The translations under genes were made by a program, and so were the position numbers. Below, in pieces: positions 24,687 through 33,613 of a stretch of DNA of 64,000 bases (position 1 is its first letter; each line of letters starts with the position of its first letter). Source of the stretch: Oscillospiraceae bacterium (GTDB lineage Bacteria; Bacillota; Clostridia; Oscillospirales; Oscillospiraceae); the NCBI GenBank assembly GCA_910575505.1, contig CAJTFK010000002.1:124001-188000 (forward strand). The letters run 5' to 3'. The notes under the pieces are model-generated. The model did no database searches and was not told the origin of the DNA. It saw nothing but the letters and a program-made list of their open reading frames with translations.

Positions 24687-26102
24687 TCAGTATGCCAGCT
24701 TTTCAGTCAGGTACGCCTTCAGCTCGCTGATGGGAATGCGGACCTGTGCCATGGAATCCCGTTCCCGGACGGTAACGCAGTTGTCGGCAGGCTTTTTGTC
24801 GTCGCCCACGGTCTCAAAGTCCACGGTGACGCAGTAGGGGGTGCCGATCTCGTCCTCCCGGCGGTAGCGCTTGCCGATGGAGCCGGTTTCGTCGAAGTCC
24901 ACCATCCACTCCCTGGAAAGCTCCTGCTGAATCTCCCGGGCCTTGTCGCTGAGTTTCTTGCTCAGGGGCAGGACGGCCACCTTGAAGGGGGCGATGGCGG
25001 GATGGAAGCGCATGACGGTGCGCACATCGTTCTTTTCCGCGTCCACAACCTCCTCGTCATAGGCTTCCACCAGCAGGGCCAGGGTCATCCGGTCCGCGCC
25101 CAGGGAGGGCTCAATGACGTAGGGCACATAGTGCTGATTGGTTTCCGGGTCGAAATAGGTCAGGTCCTGGCCGGAGTGCTTCTGGTGCTGGCTCAGGTCG
25201 TAGTCGGTGCGGTCTGCCACGCCCCACAGCTCGCCCCAGCCGAAGGGGAACAGATACTCAAAGTCGGTGGTGGCCTTGGAATAGAAAGCCAGTTCCTCGG
25301 GCTCATGGTCCCGGAGGCGGAGATTTTCCTCCTTCACGTTCAGGCCGATGAGCCAGTCGTGGCAGTAGGTCCGCCAGTACTGGAACCACTCCAGGTCCGT
25401 GTCCGGCTTGCAGAAGAATTCCAGCTCCATCTGTTCAAACTCCCGAATACGGAAAATGAAGTTGCCGGGGGTGATTTCGTTGCGGAAGCTCTTGCCCACC
25501 TGGCACACGCCAAAGGGGAGCTTCCGGCGGGTGGTCCGCTGAATGGCGGGGAAGTTCACGAAAATGCCCTGAGCGGTCTCCGGCCGGAGATAGACCTCGT
25601 TGGCAGAGTCCTCGGTGACGCCCTGGTGGGTCTTGAACATCAGGTTGAATTTCCGGATGTCGGTGAAGTCGCTCTTGCCGCAGCCGGGGCAGGGTACGTT
25701 GTTGTCCCGGATGAAGGCCACCAGATCCTCCTGGGTCATGGCCTCCACGTTGACGTCCATGCTGTTTTCCTGGACGAAGCTTTCCACCAGCTTGTCGGCC
25801 CGGTGGCGCATTTTGCAGGCCTTGCAGTCAATCAGGGGATCGTTGAAGGTGGAGACATGGCCGGAGGCTACCCAGACCTGGGGATTCATGAGGATGGCGG
25901 CATCCAGACCCACGTTGTAGGGATTTTCCTGAACAAACTTTTTCCACCAGGCCCGCTTGACGTTGTTTTTCAGCTCCACGCCCAGAGGGCCGTAGTCCCA
26001 GCTGTTGGCAAGGCCTCCGTAGATTTCGCTGCCGGGGAACACAAAGCCCCGGTTTTTGCAAAGAGCTACCACTTTTTCCATGGTTTTCTGTCTGTTGTCC
26101 AT
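24687..26102 (-). CDS. glyS: glycyl-tRNA synthetase, homodimeric type
   Basis: A 471-residue class II synthetase of the eukaryote-like alpha2 type: [20 protein letters not shown], the motif-2 region [47 protein letters not shown] and the motif-3 region [15 protein letters not shown]. The anticodon-binding domain begins near [21 protein letters not shown] lies 9 bases before ATG 26102. Only 31 bases separate it from the upstream gene, so there is no room for its own leader; a glycine-type T-box lies about 2 kb upstream on the same strand. Confidence 0.97.
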   Translation of the reverse strand: MDNRQKTMEKVVALCKNRGFVFPGSEIYGGLANSWDYGPLGVELKNNVKRAWWKKFVQENPYNVGLDAAILMNPQVWVASGHVSTFNDPLIDCKACKMRHRADKLVESFVQENSMDVNVEAMTQEDLVAFIRDNNVPCPGCGKSDFTDIRKFNLMFKTHQGVTEDSANEVYLRPETAQGIFVNFPAIQRTTRRKLPFGVCQVGKSFRNEITPGNFIFRIREFEQMELEFFCKPDTDLEWFQYWRTYCHDWLIGLNVKEENLRLRDHEPEELAFYSKATTDFEYLFPFGWGELWGVADRTDYDLSQHQKHSGQDLTYFDPETNQHYVPYVIEPSLGADRMTLALLVEAYDEEVVDAEKNDVRTVMRFHPAIAPFKVAVLPLSKKLSDKAREIQQELSREWMVDFDETGSIGKRYRREDEIGTPYCVTVDFETVGDDKKPADNCVTVRERDSMAQVRIPISELKAYLTEKLAY

Positions 26103-26133
26103 AACAATATCTCCTTCATTCCAAAAAATTGTT

Positions 26134-26493
26134 TCAATCAAAATTCTGGGACTGTCCGCCCAGATAGTCAAAACCGATTTTATACAGAGCGTTGTTGAAA
26201 TCCCCCGCTGAGCCTGTCTCATAGACGATGCAGGACCCGGCCAAAATATCCAGAAATGCCCCGCCGCCCCATGCGCTTTCAAAGCGGTACAGGCGCAGAC
26301 CGTCCGGCAAAGACATTTCCGTGCAACGGCCCATATCCGGTCCCACACATTGGCGCGCCTGGATTTCCTTGACATTCTCGTACAGAAGAACGAGAGCCCG
26401 GCCGTGCCACGTATGAAAGGATACTTTGACCTGACTGACGCCAATGATCAGGCTTTCAATGTGACCATCCTCGACGGGGAATGGCTTTTTCAC
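26134..26493 (-). CDS. hypothetical protein between glycine T-box and glyS
   Basis: A 119-residue soluble protein ([20 protein letters not shown]; later [18 protein letters not shown] and [15 protein letters not shown]). The alternating hydrophobic pattern suggests a small beta-rich domain like those of immunity proteins. No family recognised. It ends 31 bases before glyS and lies 50 bases after the gene at 26544-26927, so it should be part of the same transcript. Confidence 0.55.
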   Translation of the reverse strand: MKKPFPVEDGHIESLIIGVSQVKVSFHTWHGRALVLLYENVKEIQARQCVGPDMGRCTEMSLPDGLRLYRFESAWGGGAFLDILAGSCIVYETGSAGDFNNALYKIGFDYLGGQSQNFD

Positions 26494-26543
26494 CGTTAAC
26501 GCCCTTTGGAGCAGGCTTCAGCCGCCTCCTCTCCATTTTTCGG

Positions 26544-26927
26544 TTACATGGGGTCGATGGTGCGGAATACACACTTCAACCCGCTGTCCTGATAGAGGAA
26601 TTCCAATTGCAGAACCAGGTCCGTCAGATCCCCGCCGGAGGTCAGCTCGTAGTCCACAGCGAAGCCGCTGCCGTCCTTGTACTCGAAAAACATCACCTCA
26701 TGGCGGTACTCATACCGGGGCTTGAAGTTACAGGGCACGCCATATTCATCAAAAACGTCAAAATCGTTCATTTCCAGGGTGCCCTGGATGCACTCCCGGA
26801 TCTGCTCCGTGTCGCTCCACTCCATTTCATCCACACATTGGGGCAGGTCCTCATAGCGCATTTCATGAAGGACATGGAGGATATTTTTCACCACCTGAAT
26901 GGCCTGTTCTCTGTGCTGTTCGGTCAT
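26544..26927 (-). CDS. hypothetical immunity-like protein
   Basis: A 127-residue acidic protein: MTEQHREQAIQVVKNILHVL, then DEYGVPCNFKPRYEYRHEVM, ending DLTDLVLQLEFLYQDSGLK and FRTIDPM. The C-terminal pattern (LTDL-LQLEF----GL---F--IDPM) recalls a small uncharacterised DUF family (possibly DUF7668), seen in polymorphic-toxin immunity settings; this recognition is uncertain. It starts 89 bases downstream of the DUF2262 gene on the same strand. Confidence 0.55.
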   Translation of the reverse strand: MTEQHREQAIQVVKNILHVLHEMRYEDLPQCVDEMEWSDTEQIRECIQGTLEMNDFDVFDEYGVPCNFKPRYEYRHEVMFFEYKDGSGFAVDYELTSGGDLTDLVLQLEFLYQDSGLKCVFRTIDPM

Positions 26928-27016
26928 AAAATCACTCCCTTTTGCTCATGGAAAGAAGCAAACTGCAAAACCGCTCTTTTTCATACCGGATGCGGTTTCT
27001 GGTCCGCTGCCAGCTG

Positions 27017-27922
27017 TCAGCCCTCCATTCCGGCAAAGTCGGGCCCGCCGGTCAGAGTGCCGGCCACATGGAGGGAGTGACCGCCCAGGGAAAGGCAGTC
27101 CTCAAACCAGAAGTCAAAGCCGCCCTTGTGGTCTACCTGAACGGCGTCCAGGCCCATATCCTGAATCAGAGAAACAGATTCCATCAACTCGGCGGCAGCA
27201 TACGCCCGCACTCGCCGGTCCCAGTCTGCCGCCGCAGCCAGCAAAGCCCGGGCTGTCTCCTGAGCGGCTTCCCGTTTCTTGGGGCCACCCCGGTCAAAAG
27301 TAAGCTGTACCGGGCGCCCCAGCCAGTCGATCCTTCCCTGGAACCAGTCGTTCTTCCGGTCCAGAGTAAAGGTCCCCAAACCCTCCACATTCAGGACCAC
27401 CGGCTTGTTCCGCCGTTTTAAAATTGCCTCCAGCTTTGGGTGCGCAGCCGGTTCCGGGGCGTCTGCCAGCAGAAAGCGTCTGGTCCCCGTTTCATCCGCC
27501 AGAGGACGGACCCGACACTTGAGAATGGAATTTTCAGGGGTCCGCCGGGTGTACAGATTCAGCATTTTCCGGGTGGCCAAGGCATTCAGCCAGAACTCCT
27601 CCCGGTGAATCTTCGGGTTTCCCTCCTCCGTCCAGGCGTTCAGCAGAATCATACCCAGTTGGAGACCGGTCCGGCCGTAGTTGGCCCCGCCGAAGACGTC
27701 TTGATTCGTAAGAACCAGAATGGTCATCTCCTCTGGGCTGTACTTCACGGCGTAGTCCTCAAACTCCTGCTTCTGGCTCTCGTTCTCCCACGGATCAAGT
27801 CGTTTTTCCGTCACCGGCTCCCTCCTTACAAACAAGTCCCAATTTCCCTTTGCGTTGGTCCCACACAAGTATGAATCAATATAGTACTTCCAGGCCGAAA
27901 GGACGGTAGTAATCTGTTCCAT
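27017..27922 (-). CDS. DUF2262 domain protein
   Basis: The C-terminal 140 residues match the DUF2262 pattern: GTFTLDRKNDWFQGRIDWLG, then AAQETARALLAAAADWDRRV, AAAELMES, FDFWFEDCLSLGGHSLHVAG and GPDFAGMEG. The N-terminal half (KYYIDSYLCGTNAKGNWDLF) is less clear. The domain has no established function; it is common in Firmicutes and often found among immunity-type genes. ATG 27922 gives 301 residues; no strong ribosome site is seen. It is the first gene after the glycine T-box leader (terminator ends 163 bases upstream). Confidence 0.72.
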   Translation of the reverse strand: MEQITTVLSAWKYYIDSYLCGTNAKGNWDLFVRREPVTEKRLDPWENESQKQEFEDYAVKYSPEEMTILVLTNQDVFGGANYGRTGLQLGMILLNAWTEEGNPKIHREEFWLNALATRKMLNLYTRRTPENSILKCRVRPLADETGTRRFLLADAPEPAAHPKLEAILKRRNKPVVLNVEGLGTFTLDRKNDWFQGRIDWLGRPVQLTFDRGGPKKREAAQETARALLAAAADWDRRVRAYAAAELMESVSLIQDMGLDAVQVDHKGGFDFWFEDCLSLGGHSLHVAGTLTGGPDFAGMEG

Positions 27923-28084
27923 GTTTTGCGGCTGCAATCAAACGCATGATTTCCGAATTTTAAATTCCAGACATAACCGTTGAATGAACACACAGCTTCA
28001 ACCGCCCAAACTCTCGCGAAACAAATGATATTCCGCGTGGAAACTGACAGAAGCACTTATAAGCATAAAAGGAAACTGGGACAA

Positions 28085-28366
28085 ACAAAAAAGCGCCCCG
28101 AGCCTCTCCGGCTCAGGGCGAACTTTTCATCAAGTCCGTGGTTCCACCTGAATTCGTATCTGGCTGATACGCACTCTTGCCCGGTAACGGCGGGGACCGG
28201 CGGGGCATTGCCTCCCCGCGGCTTCAGGATGCCTTCTCTTCCCTTCCGGAAGGGCTTGCACCAGCCGCCCTCTCTCTTCACCGGACTTTTTACCTTGTAT
28301 GCCTTTTTACCTTGCGGAAGATACTCTTTCCTGTCATGGCCTTTCGCTTATTCCGATATGGCACTC
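28085..28366 (-). promoter_or_regulatory. glycine-specific T-box leader, detached from glyS
   Basis: On the minus strand the leader shows AGAGTATC with the stem-I AGTA bulge (near 28323), the typical apical element GAGAGAGGGCGGCTGGTGCA, then GAGAAGGCATCC, which puts GGC (Gly; 28233-28231) in the specifier position. The T-box core AGGTGGAACCACGG is at 28149-28136. The hairpin CGCCCTGAGCC/GGCTCGGGGCG with a T6 run (28120-28085) is the terminator. The TGGA bulge pairs with UCCA, fitting the discriminator U of bacterial tRNA-Gly. The next genes on this strand are DUF2262, two hypothetical genes, and only then glyS. Confidence 0.9.
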
Positions 28367-28395
28367 ACTTTAGCATGTTTTTTTCAGGTTGTCAA
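28367..28395 (-). promoter_or_regulatory. promoter of the glycine T-box transcript
   Basis: Minus-strand TTGACA (28395-28390), 17-base spacer, TAAAGT (28372-28367), immediately upstream of the leader. Confidence 0.8.
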
Positions 28396-28468
28396 GGGGG
28401 AACACCTTCAGTCCCTTTTAAGAAATGTGTTGCTGGAATATAACTTCGGCGGTTTCCACAAAAGCATA

Positions 28469-28497
28469 TTGAAATGGCAGGAGTCCAGTGCTATAAT
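28469..28497 (+). promoter_or_regulatory. promoter of the DUF6440 gene
   Basis: TTGAAA (28469-28474), 17-base spacer, perfect TATAAT (28492-28497), 36 bases before the ATG. Confidence 0.8.
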
Positions 28498-28532
28498 AGG
28501 CTCAACAAATCGGTATTTATGGAGGAATGCTT

Positions 28533-28694
28533 ATGGAGCGTTTTAAAAAAATTTATAAGCAAGGCACTATTGATGTAATTGAAATTTGGATTGATACTCA
28601 AACTGGCGTAAACTATATTTTTCATAGAAATGGAAATGCAGCAGGTTTTACACCACTCCTTGATAAAGATGGAAAACCAGTGATAAGTCAATAG
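28533..28694 (+). CDS. DUF6440 family small protein
   Basis: A 53-residue protein with GGAGGA before ATG 28533: MERFKKIYKQGTIDVIEIWI, DTQTGVNYIFHRNGNAAG and FTPLLDKDGKPVIS. The pattern (ERF-K-Y--G---I--I--D--TGV-Y------GYAGG-TPLLD-DGKP) is that of DUF6440, a very common Firmicutes peptide of unknown role. It is AT-rich relative to its surroundings. It has its own consensus promoter and a terminator directly behind, so it forms a single-gene unit. Confidence 0.8.
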   Translation: MERFKKIYKQGTIDVIEIWIDTQTGVNYIFHRNGNAAGFTPLLDKDGKPVISQ

Positions 28695-28715
28695 TGTTGT
28701 AACTTCCAATTCATT

Positions 28716-28750
28716 GGGCAGCCATCCATTAACGGGTGGTTGCCCGTTTT
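28716..28750 (+). terminator. terminator of the DUF6440 gene
   Basis: GGGCAGCCATCC / GGGTGGTTGCCC (28716-28727 and 28734-28745, with G-U pairs) followed by GTTTT. Confidence 0.75.
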
Positions 28751-28815
28751 AGATATTTTGACAAGTAGTTTGACGAAGCGGCCTTCAGCAACACTAATCT
28801 GAAAAGGGAGCACCT

Positions 28816-29505
28816 TCACATTTCCTGTCTTTTTGCACGTCCTGACGCCGGTATTCCCATGGACTGTCCATAAACCACATGCTCCCTGTGCCACCGGATA
28901 AACTCCTCACCTGAAAAATCCGGCAGCCGTCCATATTCCTCCAGCATCAGTCTGATGATGGAAACCGCTCCGGCCTGCGTGTTGACGCTTTTCGACGGAT
29001 TGAATTCGATATCCGTGAAATAGTTGTATTCACCGATCAGTCCGATTTCATCCTCAGATAAGGACTGCCTCACAGCGGAAATATAGAGATAATCGTAGAA
29101 AGCCGTCCGGGAAATCAGCGGAAAGTCTCTGTCCTGAAAGCGAAACCCGGTCAAAGGGCCGGAATTTCTCAGTCTCTCATCCCGCTTCGCCTCCTTCGGC
29201 GGGACCTCCAGCAAATCGGGATAAGGTCCGCCCTTCTCAAAAACCTTGGCGCTCTGAAAGACATTTTCAAGGGTGTGTCTATTCAATCTGAGGCGGAACG
29301 CGCTGAGCATTTCTCCGATCGGCTCCCTGCTCTTCGTACTGACCTCCAGCGGTCTGGCCTCCCTGTCCGCCGCCAAGATAGCGCGGTGAAGACTCTTGAC
29401 GGACTTTTGCTTCTGAGACACAGAAAAGCCGGGGAACCACTCAAATGAATACAGTCTGCTGTCCGCCTTCCCCTGACGGACATAAAACGCCGGCCGCTCC
29501 GCCAT
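28816..29505 (-). CDS. DarT1-associated NADAR antitoxin-like protein, orphan
   Basis: The 229-residue protein matches the family known as DarT1-associated NADAR antitoxins in its blocks: SFEWFPGFSVSQKQKSVKSL, PLEVSTKS, LSAFRL, LENVFQSAKVFEKGGPYPDL, AKRDERLRNSG, FYDYLYISAV and FTDIEFNPSKSVNTQAGA. In characterised pairs NADAR removes ADP-ribose placed on guanine by the DarT1 toxin. No DarT gene is visible in the window, so it is an orphan or a solitary hydrolase. AAAGGAGG lies 6 bases before ATG 29505. The upstream neighbour is NAD synthase, which makes the substrate of ADP-ribosylation. The family call rests on memory of the pattern. Confidence 0.7.
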   Translation of the reverse strand: MAERPAFYVRQGKADSRLYSFEWFPGFSVSQKQKSVKSLHRAILAADREARPLEVSTKSREPIGEMLSAFRLRLNRHTLENVFQSAKVFEKGGPYPDLLEVPPKEAKRDERLRNSGPLTGFRFQDRDFPLISRTAFYDYLYISAVRQSLSEDEIGLIGEYNYFTDIEFNPSKSVNTQAGAVSIIRLMLEEYGRLPDFSGEEFIRWHREHVVYGQSMGIPASGRAKRQEM

Positions 29506-29562
29506 TCAGATCCTCCTTTTCCATCCGAAACCGCCTCATCGCAAAAAACGGCGGTTCTCTTC

Positions 29563-31476
29563 TCATTCCAGCGCCTCCGCCTCCGCCAGCCACAGTTCTG
29601 CCTGGGCGTCGCTGGGCATCCGCCAGTCTCCCCGGGGAGACAGGGCCACGGTGCCGATCTTGGGTCCGTCGGGAAGACAGTTCCGCTTGAACTGCTGGGA
29701 GAAAAACCGCCGGTAGAAGCTCTTCAGCCACTTCAAAATCACATCCCGGCTGTACTTCCCGCCCAGGGCGTACCGGGCCAGCCGGTAAACCTTTTCCGGG
29801 CCGAAGCCCCAACGAATCACATAGTACAAAAAGAAGTCGTGGAGCTCATAGGGTCCCACCAGGTCCTCCGTCCGCTGGCTGATTTCCCCCTGGACGGCGG
29901 GCAGCAGCTCCGGGGAAACCGGCGTGTCCAGAATATCCTCCAGAACATCGTGCAGCTCCTGTTCCTCTCCATCCTGAGAGAGGTAGCCCACCAGATGCCG
30001 CACCAGCGTCTTGGGAATGGAGGCGTTGACTCCGTACATGCTCATATGATCCCCGTTATAGGTGCACCAGCCCAAGGCTAGCTCGCTGAGGTCCCCGGTG
30101 CCGATGACCAGACCCCCGTTGGCGTTGGCAATGTCCATCAGCACCTGGGTCCGCTCCCGGGCCTGGGCGTTCTCATAGGTGACGGAGTGATCCTCCGGGT
30201 CGTGGCCGATATCCCGGAAATGGCTCCGGACCGACCGGGAAATATCCACGGTGCGCAGATGGGTCCCCATCCTCTCCGCCAGAATGCACGCGTTGTTTTT
30301 CGTCCGGTCTGTGGTGCCGAAACAGGGCATGGTGACGGCGATGATATCCGTCATGGGCCGGCCCAGCAGCTTCATGGCAAGGCCCGTAATGAGCACCGCC
30401 AGAGTGGAGTCCAGCCCGCCGGAGAGCCCCACCACGGCGCATTTGGCCCGGGTGTGCTCCAGCCGCTGCTTGAGGCCCAGGGAGGCAATCAGCAGAATTT
30501 CCCGGCACCGGGCATCCCGGTCCTCCCTCCCCTCCGGGACAAAGGGCATGGGAGAGACATAGCGGGTAAGCTTGGTTTTGCTCTCCGTCAGGGAAAAAAC
30601 GCTGTGATCCCTCCGGTCAAATTCCGCTTCCGGAAGTGCCTGAGTCCGGCGGCGCTCATAGCTGAGGCGCTGGACGTCGATTTCAGAGATCAGCAGTCCG
30701 CCCTCAAAGCGCTTTTCCGCCAGCATGGTCCCGTTTTCCGCAATAAGCTGATGGGACCCGAACACCAGGTCGGAGGTAGACTCCCCCGCCCCGGCACTGG
30801 CATACACATAGCCGCAGAGGAGCTTGGCGCTCTGCATGGACACCAGCTGACGGCGGTAGGAATCCTTTCCAATCACCTCGTTGCTGGCGGAGAGATTGCC
30901 AATCACCGTTGCACCATTTCGGGCCATCTTCACAGAGGGAGAATCCGGGGACCACAGGTCTTCACAAATCTCGAAGCCCAATGTCAGCTCCGGGTTGTTT
31001 TCACAGGAAAAGATCTGCCCCGCCCCAAAGGGAACGGTCAATTGTCCGCACAGGTCAATCCGGTCCACTTCCTTGGGAGCCGGGGCAAACCAGCGCTTTT
31101 CATAGAATTCGCCGTAATTGGGCAGATGGGTCTTGGGGACCACACCCAGAATACATCCCCTTTGTATGATGACTGCACAGTTATACAGTTTATGATGGAC
31201 CTGCAGAGGCATTCCCACGGCAGTGACCACCTCCAGATTCCGCGTGGCCGCCAGCACGGTGGCAAGGGCCTCCTCCGCCCCCCGCAGCAGGGTTTCCTGA
31301 TAAAACAGGTCCCCGCAGGTATAGCCCGTCAGGCCCAGCTCCGGCAGCACCAGCACCTTCACCCCCGCCTGTTCGGCGGAGCGCATCATCTGAAAGGTCT
31401 GTTCCGCGTTGAACACACAGTCCGCCAGCCTCAGCTTGGGCGCGCCGCAGGCAACAGAAATAAATCCGTCTTTCAT
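29563..31476 (-). CDS. nadE: glutamine-dependent NAD+ synthetase
   Basis: The 637-residue protein has an N-terminal nitrilase-type glutaminase domain with the Glu-Lys-Cys triad (PELGLTGYTCGDLF, PKTHLPNYGEFYE, GFEICEDLW) and a C-terminal NAD synthetase domain with the PP-loop VVGLSGGLDSTLAVL and GTGDLSELALGWCTYNGDHM. It converts deamido-NAD to NAD using glutamine ammonia. Length is typical for the long form. The start MKDGFISVACG follows GGAGG about 9 bases upstream. The next gene downstream on this strand, 57 bases away, is the NADAR-like gene. Confidence 0.96.
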   Translation of the reverse strand: MKDGFISVACGAPKLRLADCVFNAEQTFQMMRSAEQAGVKVLVLPELGLTGYTCGDLFYQETLLRGAEEALATVLAATRNLEVVTAVGMPLQVHHKLYNCAVIIQRGCILGVVPKTHLPNYGEFYEKRWFAPAPKEVDRIDLCGQLTVPFGAGQIFSCENNPELTLGFEICEDLWSPDSPSVKMARNGATVIGNLSASNEVIGKDSYRRQLVSMQSAKLLCGYVYASAGAGESTSDLVFGSHQLIAENGTMLAEKRFEGGLLISEIDVQRLSYERRRTQALPEAEFDRRDHSVFSLTESKTKLTRYVSPMPFVPEGREDRDARCREILLIASLGLKQRLEHTRAKCAVVGLSGGLDSTLAVLITGLAMKLLGRPMTDIIAVTMPCFGTTDRTKNNACILAERMGTHLRTVDISRSVRSHFRDIGHDPEDHSVTYENAQARERTQVLMDIANANGGLVIGTGDLSELALGWCTYNGDHMSMYGVNASIPKTLVRHLVGYLSQDGEEQELHDVLEDILDTPVSPELLPAVQGEISQRTEDLVGPYELHDFFLYYVIRWGFGPEKVYRLARYALGGKYSRDVILKWLKSFYRRFFSQQFKRNCLPDGPKIGTVALSPRGDWRMPSDAQAELWLAEAEALE

Positions 31477-31668
31477 AGAAAAACCTCCTCCATGGAATTT
31501 TTAACAGATTTATTTTATACCGTTCCTTCCCATTTTACAAGGTCCCCATTTTGATAAAACCTGAGTATTCTTCCACCCGCATCAGGGACAGGTTCAGCTG
31601 CAATCAAACAACCTGCGGCCCTCAGAGTGCTTTTCCATTCTTTTGACGCAAGACACAGATAATGAAAA

Positions 31669-31707
31669 ACAGGAAACGGACCGCTGTCTCGGCGGTCCGT
31701 TTCCTGT
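31669..31707. terminator. bidirectional terminator between DUF4304 gene and nadE
   Basis: A perfect 16-bp stem ACAGGAAACGGACCGC / GCGGTCCGTTTCCTGT with a seven-base loop; T-runs lie on both sides. A second perfect palindrome CATAATTTT-TGC-AAAATTATG lies at 31776-31796. Confidence 0.85.
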
Positions 31708-31833
31708 GTGTGTTTATTTTAGGAGGGAGAAAACGCATCGGGCTGGGAGGACCCTTTGCAAGTATTAAGATACCCCATAATTTTTGCAAAATTATGTGTT
31801 TCCTGTAAACAGTTTGTGAACCCTTCCCAAAAA

Positions 31834-32400
31834 TCAGTCCACTGTGAAGCCCGAGGCCCGCAGCTCCTCCGCCAGTTCTTTCAGATAGATTGAATTGGCG
31901 CCCCTGATGCGCTCACAGACCCTGGCCGCATACCCCATTTCCGCCAGCAGCCGAGCCCAGGTGAGACTGATTTTTACATACAGGTCTCAATCTGGGGCCA
32001 GCACGGCGTCTATGACGCTCTCCCGGTCAGGATATTTCTCAAATTCCTCCAGTGCCTGCAGAACGGCAGAGCGGACGCTTTTCAACAGGGCTTCCTGATC
32101 TGTGGAGGCCTCCAGCACCCACCAATGTTCCCCGTTTTCCGGATAGACCCGACTTCGGAGGGCACATTCATATTCCTTGAATTTCAGATGTTCAATTCGG
32201 GTATTTTTCTCGAAATAGGAGCCGGTATTGATGACAAATTCCAGATGGTCCTTGCTGTTCCACTTGTTTCTTTGGAAATTGATAATCCGGCAAAGACCGT
32301 CCTCTCCATAAAGCCGGAAATTCGCTCCATCCTTTCGATATCCCAGTGGCTTTAAAATCCCATGAATCTCTTTCAGCAGAACTTTGAATCTCTGTTCCAT
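31834..32400 (-). pseudogene. DUF4304 protein interrupted by an in-frame TGA
   Basis: From ATG 32400 a 137-residue DUF4304-type protein (VLLKEIHGILKPLGYRKDGA, NFRLYGEDGLCRIINFQRNK) ends at TGA 31989-31987. The same frame then stays open for another 50 codons and reads as good protein: LYVKISLTWARLLAEMGYAA, RVCERIRGANSIYLKELAEE, LRASGFTVD, stopping at TGA 31836-31834. Relatives of DUF4304 often have a C-terminal extension, so the first TGA probably is a nonsense mutation that removes the last quarter. Read-through is possible but there is no recoding signal. The first 137 residues may still fold. Confidence 0.65.
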
Positions 32401-32406
32401 ATTTCC

Positions 32407-32844
32407 TCACTTATATTTCCGGCTCTCCGCCACCGCCATCTCGTCGCAGCGGTTGTTGAACTCGTTTTCCGCGTGGCCCTTCACCCAGTGGTAATGAAGC
32501 TCATGGACCGCCGTCAGCTCCAGGAGCTGTTCCCAGAGATCCGGATTCAGGGCGGGCTTTTTGTCGGACTTGACCCAGCCCCGTTTCCGCCAGCCCACGG
32601 CCCAGCCCTTTTCCAGGGCGTCGATGACATATTTGGAGTCGGACCACAGTTCTACCCGGCAGGGCTGCTTTAAACAGGACAGCGCCTCGATGACGGCGGT
32701 GAGCTCCATGCGGTTGTTGGTGGTATCCGGCGCGCCGCCGGAGAGTTCTTTCATATGCTCCCCATACATCAGGACAGCTCCCCAGCCGCCGGGACCTGGA
32801 TTGCCGGAACAGGCCCCGTCGGTATAAATGGTAACAGTTTTCAT
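32407..32844 (-). CDS. rnhA: ribonuclease HI
   Basis: ATG 32842-32844 gives a 145-residue enzyme. The catalytic carboxylates are visible: D in [18 protein letters not shown] in [14 protein letters not shown] in [12 protein letters not shown] and D in [21 protein letters not shown] supplies the conserved histidine loop. RNase HI removes RNA from RNA-DNA hybrids during replication. AGGGG lies 5 bases before the start. It lies 6 bases upstream of the DUF4304 gene on the same strand, so they are co-transcribed. Confidence 0.95.
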   Translation of the reverse strand: MKTVTIYTDGACSGNPGPGGWGAVLMYGEHMKELSGGAPDTTNNRMELTAVIEALSCLKQPCRVELWSDSKYVIDALEKGWAVGWRKRGWVKSDKKPALNPDLWEQLLELTAVHELHYHWVKGHAENEFNNRCDEMAVAESRKYK

Positions 32845-33129
32845 AAATTCCCCTGACCCTCCCGCGCAAAATCGACGTCCGGAAATCAATCAAATTTGTA
32901 ATCCTGCTGGTGTAACCGTACCGGGCATAAACATAAATCGGGAGTCGAACCCAACGAATGGCCCTGCTCGTTTCCATGACAGCGTGCCCATTGGCCCCGG
33001 CACATTGGGGCTTGACGTCCGCCTCTTGCGCAACCATTTTTTGTTTCCCGCCCTCCGGGCTTTTTTGCTTCCCCGCCCTCCGGGCGGGTTTTTCTTTTCC
33101 GCAGTGCGCGCCTTTCAAAAAGCCCGCGT
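32845..33129. other. intergenic region with two plus-strand terminators and possible small RNA
   Basis: Two GC hairpins with T-runs point to the plus strand: GCCC-TCC-GGGC + T6 (33050-33066) and CCCGCCC-TCC-GGGCGGG + T5CT4 (33072-33098). No plus-strand protein gene precedes them; both flanking genes are on the minus strand. The stretch 32870-33045 could be a short RNA read on the plus strand. A T-arm-like GGGTTCGACTCCC lies on the minus strand near 32950 without a matching tRNA. Confidence 0.4.
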
Positions 33130-33594
33130 CTATTCGTTTGACAACAGCTCTGTGGTCCAGTTCTTCTCCTGGACGGTCTCCTCCAGCTGCCGCAGCTCCT
33201 TGGACAGGCCATCCACCTGCTTTTGCAGCTCCCGCACATTGACAGAGCTCTTCACCTTGATCTCACCGGCGGTGCGGCGGCGGACCAGTGCGCTGGCATT
33301 ATCCAGGAAATTCCGCAGAATCCCCAGCTTCCCCCTCAGACAGTCCCGCCTGGCCAGCAGGTCGGACAGGGTGGCCCCGTCCTCAGTCCGGGCGGCATTG
33401 TTGGTGCGGTTGATGGCGGAAATCAGCGCCTCCAGCCGGACGTAATCCTCTTCCAGCTCCCGGAGCAGCTCCCGGGGGTCCTCGGCGGGCTGTTCCCCCT
33501 CCTGGACCTGGGCGTTGTTGTACAGACGGGCCTCCAGCTGATGGATGCGGGTCTGGAGCTCCGCCCGCTGAGACAGGGCGTTTGCCAGCTTCAT
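33130..33594 (-). CDS. DIP1984 family protein
   Basis: The 154-residue helical protein fits DIP1984 throughout: MKLANALSQRAELQTRIHQL, EGEQPAEDPRELLRELEED, INRTNNAARTEDGATLSDLL, ARRDCLRGKLGILRNF, VRELQKQVDGLSKELRQLE and the terminal NW motif (EKNWTTEL). It is mostly coiled coil. The role of the family is unknown. It follows gyrA by 19 bases on the same strand. Confidence 0.88.
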   Translation of the reverse strand: MKLANALSQRAELQTRIHQLEARLYNNAQVQEGEQPAEDPRELLRELEEDYVRLEALISAINRTNNAARTEDGATLSDLLARRDCLRGKLGILRNFLDNASALVRRRTAGEIKVKSSVNVRELQKQVDGLSKELRQLEETVQEKNWTTELLSNE

Positions 33595-33613
33595 GCTCTC
33601 ACGGCTCCTTTCG

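Noticed and set aside
28057..28546. several open frames across 28057-28546
   Set aside because: They fall within the glycine T-box leader and its promoter.
32930..33010. tRNA-like T-arm GGGTTCGACTCCC on the minus strand
   Set aside because: No acceptor stem partner, D-arm or anticodon arm could be placed around it.
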